Source: Streptomyces xiaopingdaonensis
Lineage (GTDB): Bacteria; Actinomycetota; Actinomycetes; Streptomycetales; Streptomycetaceae
DNA length: 64,000 nucleotides
Direction of reading: 5' to 3'
NCBI RefSeq assembly: GCF_000262345.1
Contig: NZ_AJTQ01000139.1
Coordinates: 62,001-126,000, forward strand
Made by a program: the position numbers and the translations under genes. Positions 40,354 to 50,144 of this stretch are shown one piece after another; within the stretch, counting starts at the first letter, position 1; every line of letters starts with the position of its first letter. A model generated the notes under the pieces. The model saw only the letters and a list, made by a program, of their open reading frames with translations, was not told the origin of the DNA and searched no databases.

Positions 40354-41667
40354 ATGAGCAGAAGCAGCAGGAGCCGCGGGCGCCTCGCCGCAGCAGCAGC
40401 CCTCACCACGGCGCTCACCGCCACCGCGTGCGGCGGCGGGACCACCACGGACGGGAGCAGCAACGACGACCCGAAGACGCTCACCTACTGGGCGAGCAAC
40501 CAGGGACCGAGCGTCGAGGCCGACAAGAAGATCCTCACCCCCGAGTTGAAGAAGTTCGAGAAGAAGACAGGGATCAAGGTCAAACTGGAGGTGATCCCCT
40601 GGGACAGCCTCCTCGACCGCATCCTTGCGGCCACTTCCTCGGGCCAGGGCCCCGACGTGCTCAACATCGGCAACACCTGGTCGTCCTCGCTCCAGTCCAG
40701 CGGCGGGCTCCTCCCCTGGACCAAGAAGAACTTCGAGAAGATCGGCGGCCGGGACCGCTTCGAACCGAGCGCCGTCGCCGCCGCCGGCGCCAAGGGCGAA
40801 CCCCCGTCCGCCGTCCCGCTCTACTCGCTCTCCTACGCCCTCTACTACAACAAGGAGATGTTCGAGGAGGCCGGGATCGACGGGCCCCCGAAGACCTGGA
40901 AGGAGTTCGACGCCACGGCGAAGAAGCTCACCTCGGACGGCCGTTACGGCGTGGCCGTGGAGGGCGGAAACCCGGTGGAGAACGCCCACCACGCCTTCAT
41001 CTTCGCCAAGCAGCACGGCGCCGACTTCTTCGACGCCGAAGGCAACCCCACCTTCGACAAGCCCGGCAACGTCAAGGGCGTCAAGCAGTACATCGACCTC
41101 CTCGCGAACGACAAGGTCGCGGCCCCCGGCAACGCCGAGTACGCGCAGAACCAGACGATCAAGGATGTCGCCACGGGCAAGGCCGCCATGATGCTCTGGC
41201 AGGCCGCGGGCAGCACGCTGAAGCCGCTGGGGATGAAGGAGGACGAGTACGGCGTCGCGCCGATCCCCGTACGGGAGGGCCAGCAGGACGCCGTCAACTC
41301 GATGGTCGCGGGCATCAACATCGCCGTCTTCGAGAACACCGACAACCACGACGGTGCCCTCGAGTTCGTGAAGTTCATGACCTCCGACGCCGAGCAGAAG
41401 ATCCTCAACAAGACCTACGGCTCGATACCGCCGGTGAAGCCCGCACAGCAGGACGCCGCCTTCGCCAAGCCCGAACAGAAGATCCTGCGCGAGGTGTTGT
41501 CGAACACCTCGGACCCGCTCCCGCAGGTCCCCGACGAGTCCCAGTTCGAGACGCTCGTCGGGACGGCGATGAAGGAGCTCTTCGCCGACGCGGCGGCCGG
41601 CCGCACCGTGACCGAGGAAGCGGTGAAGCAGCGGCTCACCAAGGCCCAGCAGCAGATGCAGAAGTGA
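40354..41667 (+). CDS. Sugar ABC transporter substrate-binding lipoprotein
   Basis: 437 aa. Signal peptide with lipobox LTATAC (Cys26) followed by GGG; then a typical solute-binding fold of the extracellular SBP_bac_1 family (TLTYWASNQGPSVEADKKI in part, VPLYSLSYALYYNKEMFEEAGI, AMMLWQAAG, DAVNSMVAGINIAVFE). Such proteins deliver oligosaccharides, and the linked GH1 enzyme suggests beta-glucosides. GAGAGGGG precedes ATG. Two permeases and the glucosidase follow closely. No ATPase is in the cluster, so the shared MsiK-type ATPase is expected to power it. Confidence 0.92.
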   Translation: MSRSSRSRGRLAAAAALTTALTATACGGGTTTDGSSNDDPKTLTYWASNQGPSVEADKKILTPELKKFEKKTGIKVKLEVIPWDSLLDRILAATSSGQGPDVLNIGNTWSSSLQSSGGLLPWTKKNFEKIGGRDRFEPSAVAAAGAKGEPPSAVPLYSLSYALYYNKEMFEEAGIDGPPKTWKEFDATAKKLTSDGRYGVAVEGGNPVENAHHAFIFAKQHGADFFDAEGNPTFDKPGNVKGVKQYIDLLANDKVAAPGNAEYAQNQTIKDVATGKAAMMLWQAAGSTLKPLGMKEDEYGVAPIPVREGQQDAVNSMVAGINIAVFENTDNHDGALEFVKFMTSDAEQKILNKTYGSIPPVKPAQQDAAFAKPEQKILREVLSNTSDPLPQVPDESQFETLVGTAMKELFADAAAGRTVTEEAVKQRLTKAQQQMQK

Positions 41668-41677
41668 GCCGAAGGCG

Positions 41678-42691
41678 ATGACAGCCACCGAGACACCGAG
41701 CAGCGCCGCGCCGTCGGCGCCGGGCGGCGGGGAGCGCGGCCGGCCGCCGACCGGGCGCCGCTTCCGGCGGTTCCTCTCCGCGCGGATACGCCGCGGCGGC
41801 CTGCCCTACCTGCTGCTGCTCCCCGCCCTCGTCCTCGAACTCCTCATCCACGTGGTGCCGATAGCCACCGGCGTGGTGATGAGCTTCCGGGAGCTGACCG
41901 ACGAGTACCTGCGGCACTGGGGCGACGCCCCCTGGCGCGGGCTCGACAACTTCCGCGTCGCCGTGGACTTCGACGGGCCCGTGGGCGCGGCGCTCCTCAA
42001 GTCGTTCGGCGTCACCTGCGCGTTCACCATTCTCGCGGTCGGGCTCGCCTGGGTGCTGGGGGCAGGCGCCTCGATCCTCATGCAGGACGCCTTCCGGGGG
42101 CGCGGTGTACTGCGGGCGCTCTTCCTCACCCCGTACGCGCTCCCCGTCTACGCCGCCGTCATCACCTGGTCGTTCATGCTCCAGCGGGACAACGGCCTCG
42201 TGAACCACGTGCTCCACGAGCAGTTGGGGATCACGGACGAGCCCTCGTTCTGGCTCATCGGCGGGAACAGTTTCACCTCGCTCGTCGTCGTCTCCGTCTG
42301 GCGCACCTGGCCCTTCGCCTTTCTGATCATCACGGCCGCGCTCCAGAACATCCCGCGCGACCTCTACGAGGCGGCGGCGATCGACGGCGCCGGGATCTGG
42401 CAGCAGATCAGGAAGATCACGCTTCCCTCGCTCCGCTCCGTCAACCAGGTGCTGCTGCTCGTCCTCTTCCTGTGGACCTTCAACGACTTCAACGTGCCGT
42501 TCATGCTCTTCGGGAAGGCGGCGCCGGAAGCGGCGAACCTCATCTCCCTCCACATCTACAAATCGTCCTTCATCACCTGGAACTTCGGCACCGGCACCGC
42601 CATGTCGGTACTCCTGGTGCTGTTCCTGCTGATGGTGACGGCGGCGTACCTGCTCGCGACGTCCCGCAACAAGAGGGGTGCCGATGTCTAG
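41678..42691 (+). CDS. Sugar ABC transporter permease (MalF/CebF type)
   Basis: 337 aa. After a Pro/Gly-rich cytoplasmic start come six transmembrane helices (LPYLLLLPALVLELLIHVV, FTILAVGLAWVLGAGASIL, ALFLTPYALPVYAAVITWSF). EAA loop: LYEAAAIDGAGIWQQIRKIT, the contact for the ATPase. Start ATG is 10 bases after the binding-protein stop. Overlaps the next permease by 8 bases. Confidence 0.92.
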   Translation: MTATETPSSAAPSAPGGGERGRPPTGRRFRRFLSARIRRGGLPYLLLLPALVLELLIHVVPIATGVVMSFRELTDEYLRHWGDAPWRGLDNFRVAVDFDGPVGAALLKSFGVTCAFTILAVGLAWVLGAGASILMQDAFRGRGVLRALFLTPYALPVYAAVITWSFMLQRDNGLVNHVLHEQLGITDEPSFWLIGGNSFTSLVVVSVWRTWPFAFLIITAALQNIPRDLYEAAAIDGAGIWQQIRKITLPSLRSVNQVLLLVLFLWTFNDFNVPFMLFGKAAPEAANLISLHIYKSSFITWNFGTGTAMSVLLVLFLLMVTAAYLLATSRNKRGADV

Positions 42692-43592
42692 CGCGACCGA
42701 GGGCGCCACCGAAGCGCGACGGCGCACGCCCGCACCTGTCCGGCGCTCCCCCAACGCGCCGCCCCCGTCGTTCCTCTGGACGCGGCGAATCCTGCTCACC
42801 CTCCTCGCCGTCTTCTCCGCGGTGCCGATCTACGTCATGATCAGCTCCTCGCTGAAACCGCTGCAGGACGTCACGGGCAAGTTCCAGTGGATTCCGAGCG
42901 GTCTGACGATCCGCCCCTACATCGACATCTGGCAGACGGTGCCGCTGGCGAAGTACTTCATGAACTCGCTGATCGTCTCGCTCGCCGCCACCGCCTGCTC
43001 CGTGGTCGTCGCGGTCTTCGCCGCGTACGCGGTGAGCCGGTACCGGTTCCGCGGCAAGCGGTTCTTCACCGTCACCGTGCTCTCCACGCAGATGTTCCCC
43101 GGCATCCTCTTCCTGTTGCCGCTCTTCATCCTCTTCATCAACATCGGCAACGCCACGGGGATCGCGCTCTACGGGTCGCGCGGCGGACTCATCCTCACGT
43201 ACATGACGTTCACGCTGCCGTTCTCGATCTGGATGCTCGTGGGCTACCTCGACTCCATCCCGCGCGACCTCGACGAGGCCGCCCTCGTCGACGGCTGCGG
43301 AGCGATCGGAGCGCTCTTCCGGGTCGTCGTCCCGGCGGCCGTGCCGGGGATCGTCGCCGTCGCCGTCTACTCGTTCATGACCGCGTGGGGCGAGATCCTC
43401 TTCGCCTCCATGATGACCAACGACGTCACCCGCACGCTCTCCATCGGCCTCCAGGGCTACGCCACGCAGACCCAGGTCTACTGGAACCAGGTGATGGCCG
43501 CCTCGCTCGTGGTGAGCGTGCCCGTGGTCGCCGGATTCCTGCTCCTCCAGCGGTACCTCGTCGCCGGGCTCACCGCCGGCGCCGTCAAGTGA
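42684..43592 (+). CDS. Sugar ABC transporter permease (MalG/CebG type)
   Basis: 302 aa from ATG 42684 (GAGGGG upstream). A GTG at 42678 would add two residues. Six transmembrane helices ([60 protein letters not shown]). EAA loop: [20 protein letters not shown]. The second half of the importer. Stop to glucosidase start: 61 bases. Confidence 0.92.
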   Translation: MSSATEGATEARRRTPAPVRRSPNAPPPSFLWTRRILLTLLAVFSAVPIYVMISSSLKPLQDVTGKFQWIPSGLTIRPYIDIWQTVPLAKYFMNSLIVSLAATACSVVVAVFAAYAVSRYRFRGKRFFTVTVLSTQMFPGILFLLPLFILFINIGNATGIALYGSRGGLILTYMTFTLPFSIWMLVGYLDSIPRDLDEAALVDGCGAIGALFRVVVPAAVPGIVAVAVYSFMTAWGEILFASMMTNDVTRTLSIGLQGYATQTQVYWNQVMAASLVVSVPVVAGFLLLQRYLVAGLTAGAVK

Positions 43593-43653
43593 CCCCTCAG
43601 GCAACGGCGTTCGCCGCAGCGCACCGCGGCCGGCGCCGCAAGAAAGGACCAGC

Positions 43654-45021
43654 GTGCAACCCGAGTACCCCGAGCAACACAGCGCTCTCCCCGAGGACTT
43701 CGTCTGGGGCGTCGCCACCGCGGCCTACCAGGTCGAAGGGGCCGCTGCCGAGGACGGGCGCGCCCCGTCGATCTGGGACACCTTCTCGCACACGCCCGGC
43801 ATGGTCGCCGGCGGCGACACCGGTGACATCGCGTGCGACCACTACCACCGATGGCCGGAGGACATCGCGCTGATGCGCCGGCTCGGCGTCGACGCCTACC
43901 GCTTCTCGATCGCCTGGCCGCGCGTGATGCCGGATGGCGACGGCGTCAACCCGAAGGGGCTCGCCTTCTACGACCGGCTCGTCGACGGGCTCCTCGAAGC
44001 CGGCATCACCCCCTTCCCCACGCTCTACCACTGGGACCTGCCGCAGGCGCTCCAGGACCGGGGCGGCTGGCCCGAGCGTGCGACGGCGGAACGCTTCGCC
44101 ACGTACACGCAGGTCGTGGCGGAGCGGCTCGGGGACCGCGTCACCGAGTGGGCGACGCTCAACGAGCCGCTCTGCTCGGCCTGGATCGGGCACCTGGAAG
44201 GCCGCATGGCGCCCGGCATCGCCGACGTCCGCGCCGCCGTTCCCGCCGCCCACCATCTGCTCCTCGGGCACGGTCTCGCGGTGCAGGCGCTGCGCGCGGC
44301 CGTGCCGCACGCGCGCGTCGGCATCGTCAACAACCTCTCCGACCACACGCCGGCGAGCGACTCCGAGGCGGACGTCGCCGCCGCGAGGCGAGCCGACGGG
44401 CACACCAACCGGTGGTGGATGGACCCGCTGCACGGGCGCGGCTACCCGGCCGACATGGTCGAGCTGTACGGCGTCGAGCCGCCCGTGCGCCCCGGCGATC
44501 TGGAGGCTGTCGCCGCCCCGCTCGACTGGCTCGGGCTCAACTACTACTTCCGCAACGTCCTCGCCGACGCGCCGGACGGCGAACTCCCGTACGCGGCCCA
44601 GGTGGTCGCGGAGGACGCGCGACGCACCGCGATGGGCTGGGAGGTGCACGCGGAGGGGCTCACGAGGACGCTCCGGCGGATGACCGACGACTACGGCGCG
44701 CGCCGGATATACGTCACCGAGAACGGCGCCGCCTACGAGGACACCGTGGGACCCGACGGGCAGATCGACGACCCCGAGCGGACCAGGTACCTGGAGGAGC
44801 ACCTGGCGGCGTGCGCCGAGGCGGTCCGGCAAGGGGTGCCGCTCGCCGGCTACTTCGCGTGGTCGCTGCTGGACAACTTCGAGTGGGCGTACGGGTACGA
44901 GAAGCGCTTCGGCCTCGTGCACGTCGACTATCCGACGCAGCGGCGGACCCTCAAGGGAAGCGGCCACCGCTACCGGGAGATCCTCGCCTCGCACCACGCA
45001 CGGCGACACCGCGCGGCCTGA
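43654..45021 (+). CDS. GH1 beta-glucosidase
   Basis: 455 aa, (beta/alpha)8 barrel of family 1. Acid/base E171 in TLNEPLCSA, nucleophile E356 in YVTENGAAY, and the substrate-holding [13 protein letters not shown] near the end. No signal peptide, so it hydrolyses imported glucosides inside the cell, releasing glucose for pfkA/pyk. GTG start preceded by AAAGGACC. Resembles BglC next to cebEFG in S. coelicolor and S. scabies, but its position beside nucS is not one I recall, so it may be a second or relocated copy. Confidence 0.93.
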   Translation: MQPEYPEQHSALPEDFVWGVATAAYQVEGAAAEDGRAPSIWDTFSHTPGMVAGGDTGDIACDHYHRWPEDIALMRRLGVDAYRFSIAWPRVMPDGDGVNPKGLAFYDRLVDGLLEAGITPFPTLYHWDLPQALQDRGGWPERATAERFATYTQVVAERLGDRVTEWATLNEPLCSAWIGHLEGRMAPGIADVRAAVPAAHHLLLGHGLAVQALRAAVPHARVGIVNNLSDHTPASDSEADVAAARRADGHTNRWWMDPLHGRGYPADMVELYGVEPPVRPGDLEAVAAPLDWLGLNYYFRNVLADAPDGELPYAAQVVAEDARRTAMGWEVHAEGLTRTLRRMTDDYGARRIYVTENGAAYEDTVGPDGQIDDPERTRYLEEHLAACAEAVRQGVPLAGYFAWSLLDNFEWAYGYEKRFGLVHVDYPTQRRTLKGSGHRYREILASHHARRHRAA

Positions 45022-45041
45022 GGGGCGGGCGGGGCAGGGGG

Positions 45042-45078
45042 CGAGTGGCCGGTCGCACGGACGCCGTCCGGCCACTCG
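45042..45078. terminator. Terminator after the glucosidase gene
   Basis: 11-bp perfect stem CGAGTGGCCGG/CCGGCCACTCG, with an internal CGGAC/GTCCG alternative. Confidence 0.8.
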
Positions 45079-45138
45079 ACCAAGCCCCGATCCGCCGCAG
45101 CCCGGTCTCCCGCAGCGCCTCAACCGGGGCCCTCCGCC

Positions 45139-45166
45139 GCCGGCCGTCGAACCCTGGACGGCCGGC
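45139..45166. terminator. Second hairpin in the convergent gap
   Basis: 10-bp perfect stem GCCGGCCGTC/GACGGCCGGC with an 8-base loop, nearer the minus-strand ATPase gene. Confidence 0.75.
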
Positions 45167-45281
45167 GATTGGATGCCGCAGGAAACGAAGTCCCGGGCTC
45201 TCCACACTTCGGGAACACCGGCCCCGAGCCTCCGCCCGCGGACTCCGTTCCCCGGCCGCCCACCGGCGATTCCGCTCCGAC

Positions 45282-47582
45282 TCAGGCCATCGAGACCTCG
45301 GAGACCGGCGGTTGGACATGGCGGGCGGAAGAGGTCCCGGACTCTCCGGCGGAGGAGCTGGAGTCCGGCCCGTCGTCCTCCGGGTCGGACGGGTCCGGGT
45401 CGTCGGGGGAGGTCGTCGGGTCCTCCGGCGAGGACGGTGGGTCGTCGGGGGACGTCGTCGGGTCCTCCGGTGAGGTCGGCGGGTCGTCGGGCGAGGAGGG
45501 CCGGCCGCCGCCACCGCTGCCGCCGCCACCGTCGGAGGAGCTGGGGGCCTCCTTCGTGGACGAGCGGTCGTCGTCCTTTTCGTCCGAGGGTCGGGAGGCG
45601 CTGGTGCTGGGGCTGTCCGAACCGCCGTCCTGCGTCGAGGACTCGACGGGCCGCACGGGTCTGCTCGAGCGGTCCGACTGCTCGTCCACCGGGGAGTCGT
45701 CGGCGGCCGGCTGCTCGTCGCCCTCCTGCTGCGAGGTCGACTGGCGCGGCCGGACGGAGTCCGGCTCTCCGTCACCCGCCGTGCTGCCGAGGGTGACGAG
45801 GGTCCCGAGGACCGCCACGAGCACCGCGCCCGCGCCCGCCGCCACCAGGTTCCTCCGACTCCCTTTCAGCGCCGGGGTCCTCTCCGGTTCGGGGGGTTCC
45901 TCCGCCGAGAGGCTCATACGCGTGCCTGCCGTGGCGGAAGCGGCGGCCTGGTCGGCGGCGGGCGGCGGAATCCGCTCGGCGACGGGGACGGGGACGGGGG
46001 CGACCCCGGTGGGCGGTGTGCTCACCGACGCGGGCTCCGGGGCCGCATCCGCGGGCCCAGCCGCCTCGGCGAGGAGGCGATCGGCGACGAGGGCGAGCGC
46101 GCGCCTGCCTGCGACGGTGCCGCGCTGGTCGGCGAGGACCCCGCGGAGCCCGATCGACGCCTCCAGCTCGGCACGTGCCCTCTCCGGCTGGCCCGTGCAG
46201 AGGGCGAGGACGCCCAACTCGTGGTGGAAATACGCCTCTTCGGCGACCTCTCCGGCTATCCGGGCCGCCTCCTGGCCTCCTCGGAGAATCCGCTCCCAGT
46301 CGCCCCAACGGAGCCCGGCGGCGAGCACGGGGGCCGCGGCCCTGGCGAGGAGCACCGCGGCGCTCGGGGCGCCGTCGCGCTGCGCACCCTTGAGTGCGGC
46401 AAGGAGCGCATCGGCCTCGGCCGTGACGCGTTCGTGCGTGACGGAGGGATGGCCCGCCCACCAGCCGTAGTGACGCGCCGCGGTGAGGGCGCGTGCCCCG
46501 CTGCCTTCCGCGTACCCCGCCTCGGTGAGCTGCTCGGCGACACCGGCCGCGAGGCGGAAGTGCCCGCCGACGGGCGAGACGAGGCCCGCGTCCCGAAGGT
46601 CGGTGAGGGTGTCGTCGGCGTCGTCCGAGCCGGTGAGGGCGGGGAGGTGCGAATGGTGGGGCACCTCGCCCTCCAACGCGAGGGCGTACCGCAGGACTTC
46701 GCGCGCGGACTCGGGGAGCGCGGCGACGACCTGGCGCGCCGGCGGCCCTTCGGCCGGAACCCCGCCGCCCCCCAGCCGCAGCAGCGCGCCCGCCTGGACG
46801 AAGGTGCGTGCGTTGCCCTCGGAGGAGAGCCAGAGGCCCGAGGCCCAGTCGGCCTCCGCGTCGAGGAGAGGGCGCTGCACGGCGTGCTCCAGCAGCTCCA
46901 GGCACGCGGTGCGGCTGAGCCCTTCGAGCGGGACCTCCTCGACGTGCGAGGCGGGCTCGGGGGCGGGAGTGCCGGGCAGCGCCGAGAGCAGGAAGGCGCA
47001 TTCGGGGGTGTGGCTCAGCAGCGACTCCAGCGCCTCCCGGCCGAACTCCAGATCGTCGACGAGGACGATCGCCCCGATCCGGCCGAGCGCGGCGTGGAGT
47101 TCGGAGGGCTCGGGGCGGTGGCCGAAGGCGTCGTAGACCGCGGCGTAGAGGGCGTGTTCGAGGTCGCGGGCCGTGCGGTGGTGGCCGCTGAGGCGGACGA
47201 CGCCGTCGGGCGGCAGCCCGGCGACGTCGACGGCGACCGCGTCGAGGAGGGCCGTGCGGCCGGAGCCGGGGGCGCCCGTGACACGGACCGAGCGGCCGCA
47301 CGCGAGCAGCCCGGCGAGCCGGCTGCGCTCCTCTTCCCGTTCCAGCAGCGGGGGTCGGCCCGCCGGTCCGGGCACGGCTGAACGCTCGGCGGCCGGCAGC
47401 TTCGTCGGAGAGGACGGGCGCATGCCGGGAGGGCAGGGCTCGACCTCGCTGCCGTCGACCGGATTGACCGTCAGCAGCAGTTCACCGGCGACGAGTTGGA
47501 CGATCCGGGCAGGGCCCTTCCCCGATCCCGCGCCGCCCGCGGCCGACCCCCCGCCGCCGAAGCGGCCGCCGTCCTGCTCCAT
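45282..47582 (-). CDS. Large membrane-anchored P-loop protein with variant Walker A
   Basis: 766 aa. Gly-rich N-terminus, P-loop at 103-110 (GAPGSGRT), hydrophobic Walker B AIVLVDDLEF, and an AAA/STAND-like ATPase region (VRVTGAPGSGRTALLDAV) followed by a winged/helical part (about 280-440, TDLRDAGLVSPVGGHFRL) and TPR-like helices (FHHELGVLALCTGQPERARAEL). One transmembrane helix (NLVAAGAGAVLVAVLGTLVTLG, in part, about 578-600) leads to an outward low-complexity tail of Ser/Asp/Pro. The Walker A lysine is arginine. Similar to the LuxR/AfsR-class ATPase proteins, but with no HTH. Role unknown; it follows the STAS gene on the same strand. Confidence 0.75.
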   Translation of the reverse strand: MEQDGGRFGGGGSAAGGAGSGKGPARIVQLVAGELLLTVNPVDGSEVEPCPPGMRPSSPTKLPAAERSAVPGPAGRPPLLEREEERSRLAGLLACGRSVRVTGAPGSGRTALLDAVAVDVAGLPPDGVVRLSGHHRTARDLEHALYAAVYDAFGHRPEPSELHAALGRIGAIVLVDDLEFGREALESLLSHTPECAFLLSALPGTPAPEPASHVEEVPLEGLSRTACLELLEHAVQRPLLDAEADWASGLWLSSEGNARTFVQAGALLRLGGGGVPAEGPPARQVVAALPESAREVLRYALALEGEVPHHSHLPALTGSDDADDTLTDLRDAGLVSPVGGHFRLAAGVAEQLTEAGYAEGSGARALTAARHYGWWAGHPSVTHERVTAEADALLAALKGAQRDGAPSAAVLLARAAAPVLAAGLRWGDWERILRGGQEAARIAGEVAEEAYFHHELGVLALCTGQPERARAELEASIGLRGVLADQRGTVAGRRALALVADRLLAEAAGPADAAPEPASVSTPPTGVAPVPVPVAERIPPPAADQAAASATAGTRMSLSAEEPPEPERTPALKGSRRNLVAAGAGAVLVAVLGTLVTLGSTAGDGEPDSVRPRQSTSQQEGDEQPAADDSPVDEQSDRSSRPVRPVESSTQDGGSDSPSTSASRPSDEKDDDRSSTKEAPSSSDGGGGSGGGGRPSSPDDPPTSPEDPTTSPDDPPSSPEDPTTSPDDPDPSDPEDDGPDSSSSAGESGTSSARHVQPPVSEVSMA
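45397..45498 (-). repeat. Tandem repeat in the P-loop protein tail
   Basis: About two and a half 42-bp units coding for PDDPPTSPEDPTTS-like blocks. Disordered, acidic, Pro-rich; likely wall-spanning if outside. Confidence 0.7.
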
Positions 47583-47928
47583 GCTCGTGCCCCCAGTCGC
47601 GTCCTGCGCACGCGGCGCCTCCGCAGGGCTGCCCCTGCCCCGCGCAGCACGTCCGATGCCGTCTCCTCGTGCCGTGCAAGCACACTATCGCCACACTCCG
47701 ACAGCGCTCACGGTGCTGACTCGTCCGCTACCTCTCCGCAACAAACCGCCCCGGAAGGGGAGATGCGGGAAGAGCAGGGCCGTGCCCAGCGGCGCGACGC
47801 GAGGCTTCCCTACCGCCGCCCCGGGACGCGGACCCCTTCGCCCGCGGCCGAGCGGGAGAACCGGCCCGCAACGCCGGCGAGTTGCCCCACCATCGAGTGA
47901 ACTCCCCGCCCGCTGGAAGGCGACGGGC
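47583..47928. other. 346-bp gap between STAS gene and P-loop gene
   Basis: No credible gene. On the minus strand, TAGTGT (47687-47682) may be a -10 element for the P-loop gene; no matching -35 is evident. Confidence 0.4.
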
Positions 47929-48264
47929 CTACTGCTGGGAGAGGAGCGAGGGATCGGCCGCCGGCGGTTCGGCGCCCTCGATCGCCAGGATGCGGTGGAG
48001 CCGGGTGGCGACGAGGAGGCGCTGCATCTGCGGCGGCACCTCGCGCAGCACGAGCCGCCGCCCGCACCTGCCCGCCCTGCGGTGCGCCCCCATGATGACG
48101 CCGAGCCCCGTCGCGTCCCAGGAGTCGAGCTCGGTGAGGTCGAGCACGAGGTCGCCGTCGCCCGAGTCGACGGCGGAGTGCAGGACCGTACGGGCGTCCG
48201 CGGCGCTGCGTACGTCGAGGCGGCCCCCGACGACCAGCTCGGCGTGGTCGCCCCTGATGTGCAT
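47929..48264 (-). CDS. STAS-domain protein (anti-sigma factor antagonist-like)
   Basis: 111 aa, GGGGAG upstream of ATG 48264. A single STAS domain: HAELVVGGRLDVRSAADARTVLHSAV (in part), LVLDLTELDSWDATGLGVIMGAHRR, RRLVLREVPPQMQRLL. In SpoIIAA/RsbV proteins the phosphorylated Ser follows Asp (DSSG); here D50-A51-T52-G53, so the Ser is missing. It may be constitutively active or use Thr52. No anti-sigma kinase or sigma gene adjoins it. Confidence 0.88.
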   Translation of the reverse strand: MHIRGDHAELVVGGRLDVRSAADARTVLHSAVDSGDGDLVLDLTELDSWDATGLGVIMGAHRRAGRCGRRLVLREVPPQMQRLLVATRLHRILAIEGAEPPAADPSLLSQQ

Positions 48265-48494
48265 ATTTGCTCCCCGCTCTCTCGCTGCTGCCGGCCGTGC
48301 CCGTGCTCGGCCCATGCGACCTTCTCCGTCTGTTGTCCCATCACAACTGACTGCCCGGGCGGCAGCGAAGTTGCCGATCGTGCGCGATATGGCGCCGATT
48401 TCACCCGGCAGGGTGAGCAGTCGGCGGCGCCTCCCCGCCGTTCCCGGCACGCGGTCACCAGGCCGGGAACAGGGGCTGCCGGACGGCCGGAGCC

Positions 48495-49352
48495 TCAGTA
48501 CGTGTAGTACCCGCGGCCGCTCTTGCGTCCGAGGTCGCCGGCGTCGACCATGCGGCGCATCGACTCGGGCGGCGCGAACTTGGGGTCCTTCGACTCCTCG
48601 TGGATGTTGTCGGTGGCGTGCAGCAGGATGTCGACGCCCGTGAGGTCGGTGGTGGCGAGCGGGCCCATCGCGTGCCCGAAGCCGAGCCGGCAGGCGGTGT
48701 CGATGTCCTCGGCCGAGGCGACGCCGGATTCCTCCAGCTTCGCCGCCTCGACGACGAGCGCGGAGATCAGCCGTGTCGTCACGAAGCCGGCGACGTCCCT
48801 GTTGACGACGATGCAGGTCTTGCCGACGGACTCCGCGAAGGACCGCGCGGCGGCGAGCGTCTCGTCGCTCGTCCTGTGCCCGCGCACCAGCTCGCAGAGG
48901 GCCATCATCGGGACGGGCGAGAAGAAGTGCGTGCCGACGACGCGTTCGGGCCGCTCCGTGGCGGCGGCGATCTTCGTGAGGGGGATCGCCGACGTGTTGG
49001 AGGCGAGCACCGCGTCCTCGCGTACGAGCCGGTCGAGTGCGGCGAAGATCTCGCGCTTCACCTCGATCTTCTCGAAGACCGCCTCGACGACGACGTCCGC
49101 GTCGGCCACCGCGTCGAGTTCGGTGCTGGTGGTGATGCGCGCGAGCGCCGCCTCGGCGTCGTCGGTCGAGAGCTTGCCCTTCGCGGCGAACTTCTCCAGC
49201 GAGGTGCTGATCGCGTCCCTGCCGCGGGCGAGTGCCTCGTCCGTCACGTCACGGAGGACCACGTCCCAGCCGGCCTGCGCCGAGACCTGCGCGATTCCGG
49301 AACCCATCAGTCCGGCTCCGACGACGGCGAGCTTCTTCGCCACGGCATTCAC
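48495..49352 (-). CDS. 3-hydroxybutyryl-CoA dehydrogenase
   Basis: 285 aa. NAD-binding GAGLMG (12-17), catalytic H142 in VGTHFFSPVPMM, and the C-terminal domain DVAGFVTTRLISALVVEAA with DKxTGRG-like GRKSGRGYYTY end. Reduces acetoacetyl-CoA to 3-hydroxybutyryl-CoA or the reverse. Fits with the thiolase at 27.9 kb and with icmA (butyryl-CoA). GTG 49352 chosen; GAGGTG lies just upstream. Confidence 0.93.
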   Translation of the reverse strand: MNAVAKKLAVVGAGLMGSGIAQVSAQAGWDVVLRDVTDEALARGRDAISTSLEKFAAKGKLSTDDAEAALARITTSTELDAVADADVVVEAVFEKIEVKREIFAALDRLVREDAVLASNTSAIPLTKIAAATERPERVVGTHFFSPVPMMALCELVRGHRTSDETLAAARSFAESVGKTCIVVNRDVAGFVTTRLISALVVEAAKLEESGVASAEDIDTACRLGFGHAMGPLATTDLTGVDILLHATDNIHEESKDPKFAPPESMRRMVDAGDLGRKSGRGYYTY

Positions 49353-49745
49353 CTCTGCTCGTCTGTGCGTGTACGTGTCTGCGGCACGCTGTCATCCCAC
49401 GGCACGGCTGCGACGACGCACCACGGTGCGGCGGCCGGGGCGTCGATCCCCGAGAGCTCGCCGTCGGTGCGGTGCGCCCGAACAGCCCGGGCGCCAACGG
49501 ACCTTTGACGCAGCGTCCGTTGAGCGGACATTACTGGTTATCCGCGGTGTGTGGGCAGGGAAGAGACACGTATCACGTCTCACATGGCGGACGTCACACC
49601 GCTGGACCACAGGCGCCGCACACGAACCGCCGTCTCCGCCTCTCGGAACAGCGCCCGGGCGCCAACGGGCGTGCACAGTACGGAGGTCCGCGCTGCGGCG
49701 TACGCGGGGCGGCGCGGGGCGGCGCGGGGCGCCGGGCGGCGCCCG
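49353..49745. other. 393-bp gap, no gene recognised
   Basis: Holds the promoter of the dehydrogenase and, near 49700-49740, a GC-only run with a 10-bp repeat (GGGGCGGCGC). A small inverted repeat GTCCG-N5-CGGAC is at 49515-49529. A TTGACG box on the plus strand (49505) has no clear partner. Confidence 0.4.
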
Positions 49746-50144
49746 TCACATCCGTCGCACGCGGTGGACACGCGCCATCGCCAGCGACAGGAACCCGAGC
49801 ACCACGGCACCCGCGACGACCCCCGCCGCGACGACTTGCCCGACGGACGGCTTTCCCTGCGACAGCAGCATCCCCGCCGCCACCGCCGCCACGAGCACCC
49901 CGGACAACACGCTGCACAGAAAGGCACGTTCAGGCGAGCGCACGCCGCCGACCGCACGCGCACCGAGCGCCGCCCACCACGCGCCCGCCTCCCGCCGCTC
50001 CCGCCTGCGCGCCACGACGGCACCGAGGCGGAGGAGGGCGCACGCCGCGACCCCCGCGCCCGCGGCCCACCCGACGAGCGCACGCGCGGTGCCGAGGAAG
50101 AGCAGGGCGGCGAGCACGGCGCCCGTCCCCCGGCCGAGTACCAC
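49746..50144 (-). CDS. Small integral membrane protein, hypothetical
   Basis: 132 aa from a GTG inside the ctaD fragment's last codons. Likely three to four transmembrane helices ([59 protein letters not shown]) and ends VHRVRRM. It is read in another frame than the ctaD remnant and has no ribosome site of its own, so it may be the 3' part of a gene whose front end was lost. Codon use is Streptomyces-like. No family recognised. Confidence 0.5.
   Translation of the reverse strand: MVLGRGTGAVLAALLFLGTARALVGWAAGAGVAACALLRLGAVVARRRERREAGAWWAALGARAVGGVRSPERAFLCSVLSGVLVAAVAAGMLLSQGKPSVGQVVAAGVVAGAVVLGFLSLAMARVHRVRRM

Noticed and set aside
49700-49740. GC-only tandem repeat as a functional element
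   Set aside because: Short, imperfect and compositionally expected in this genome.
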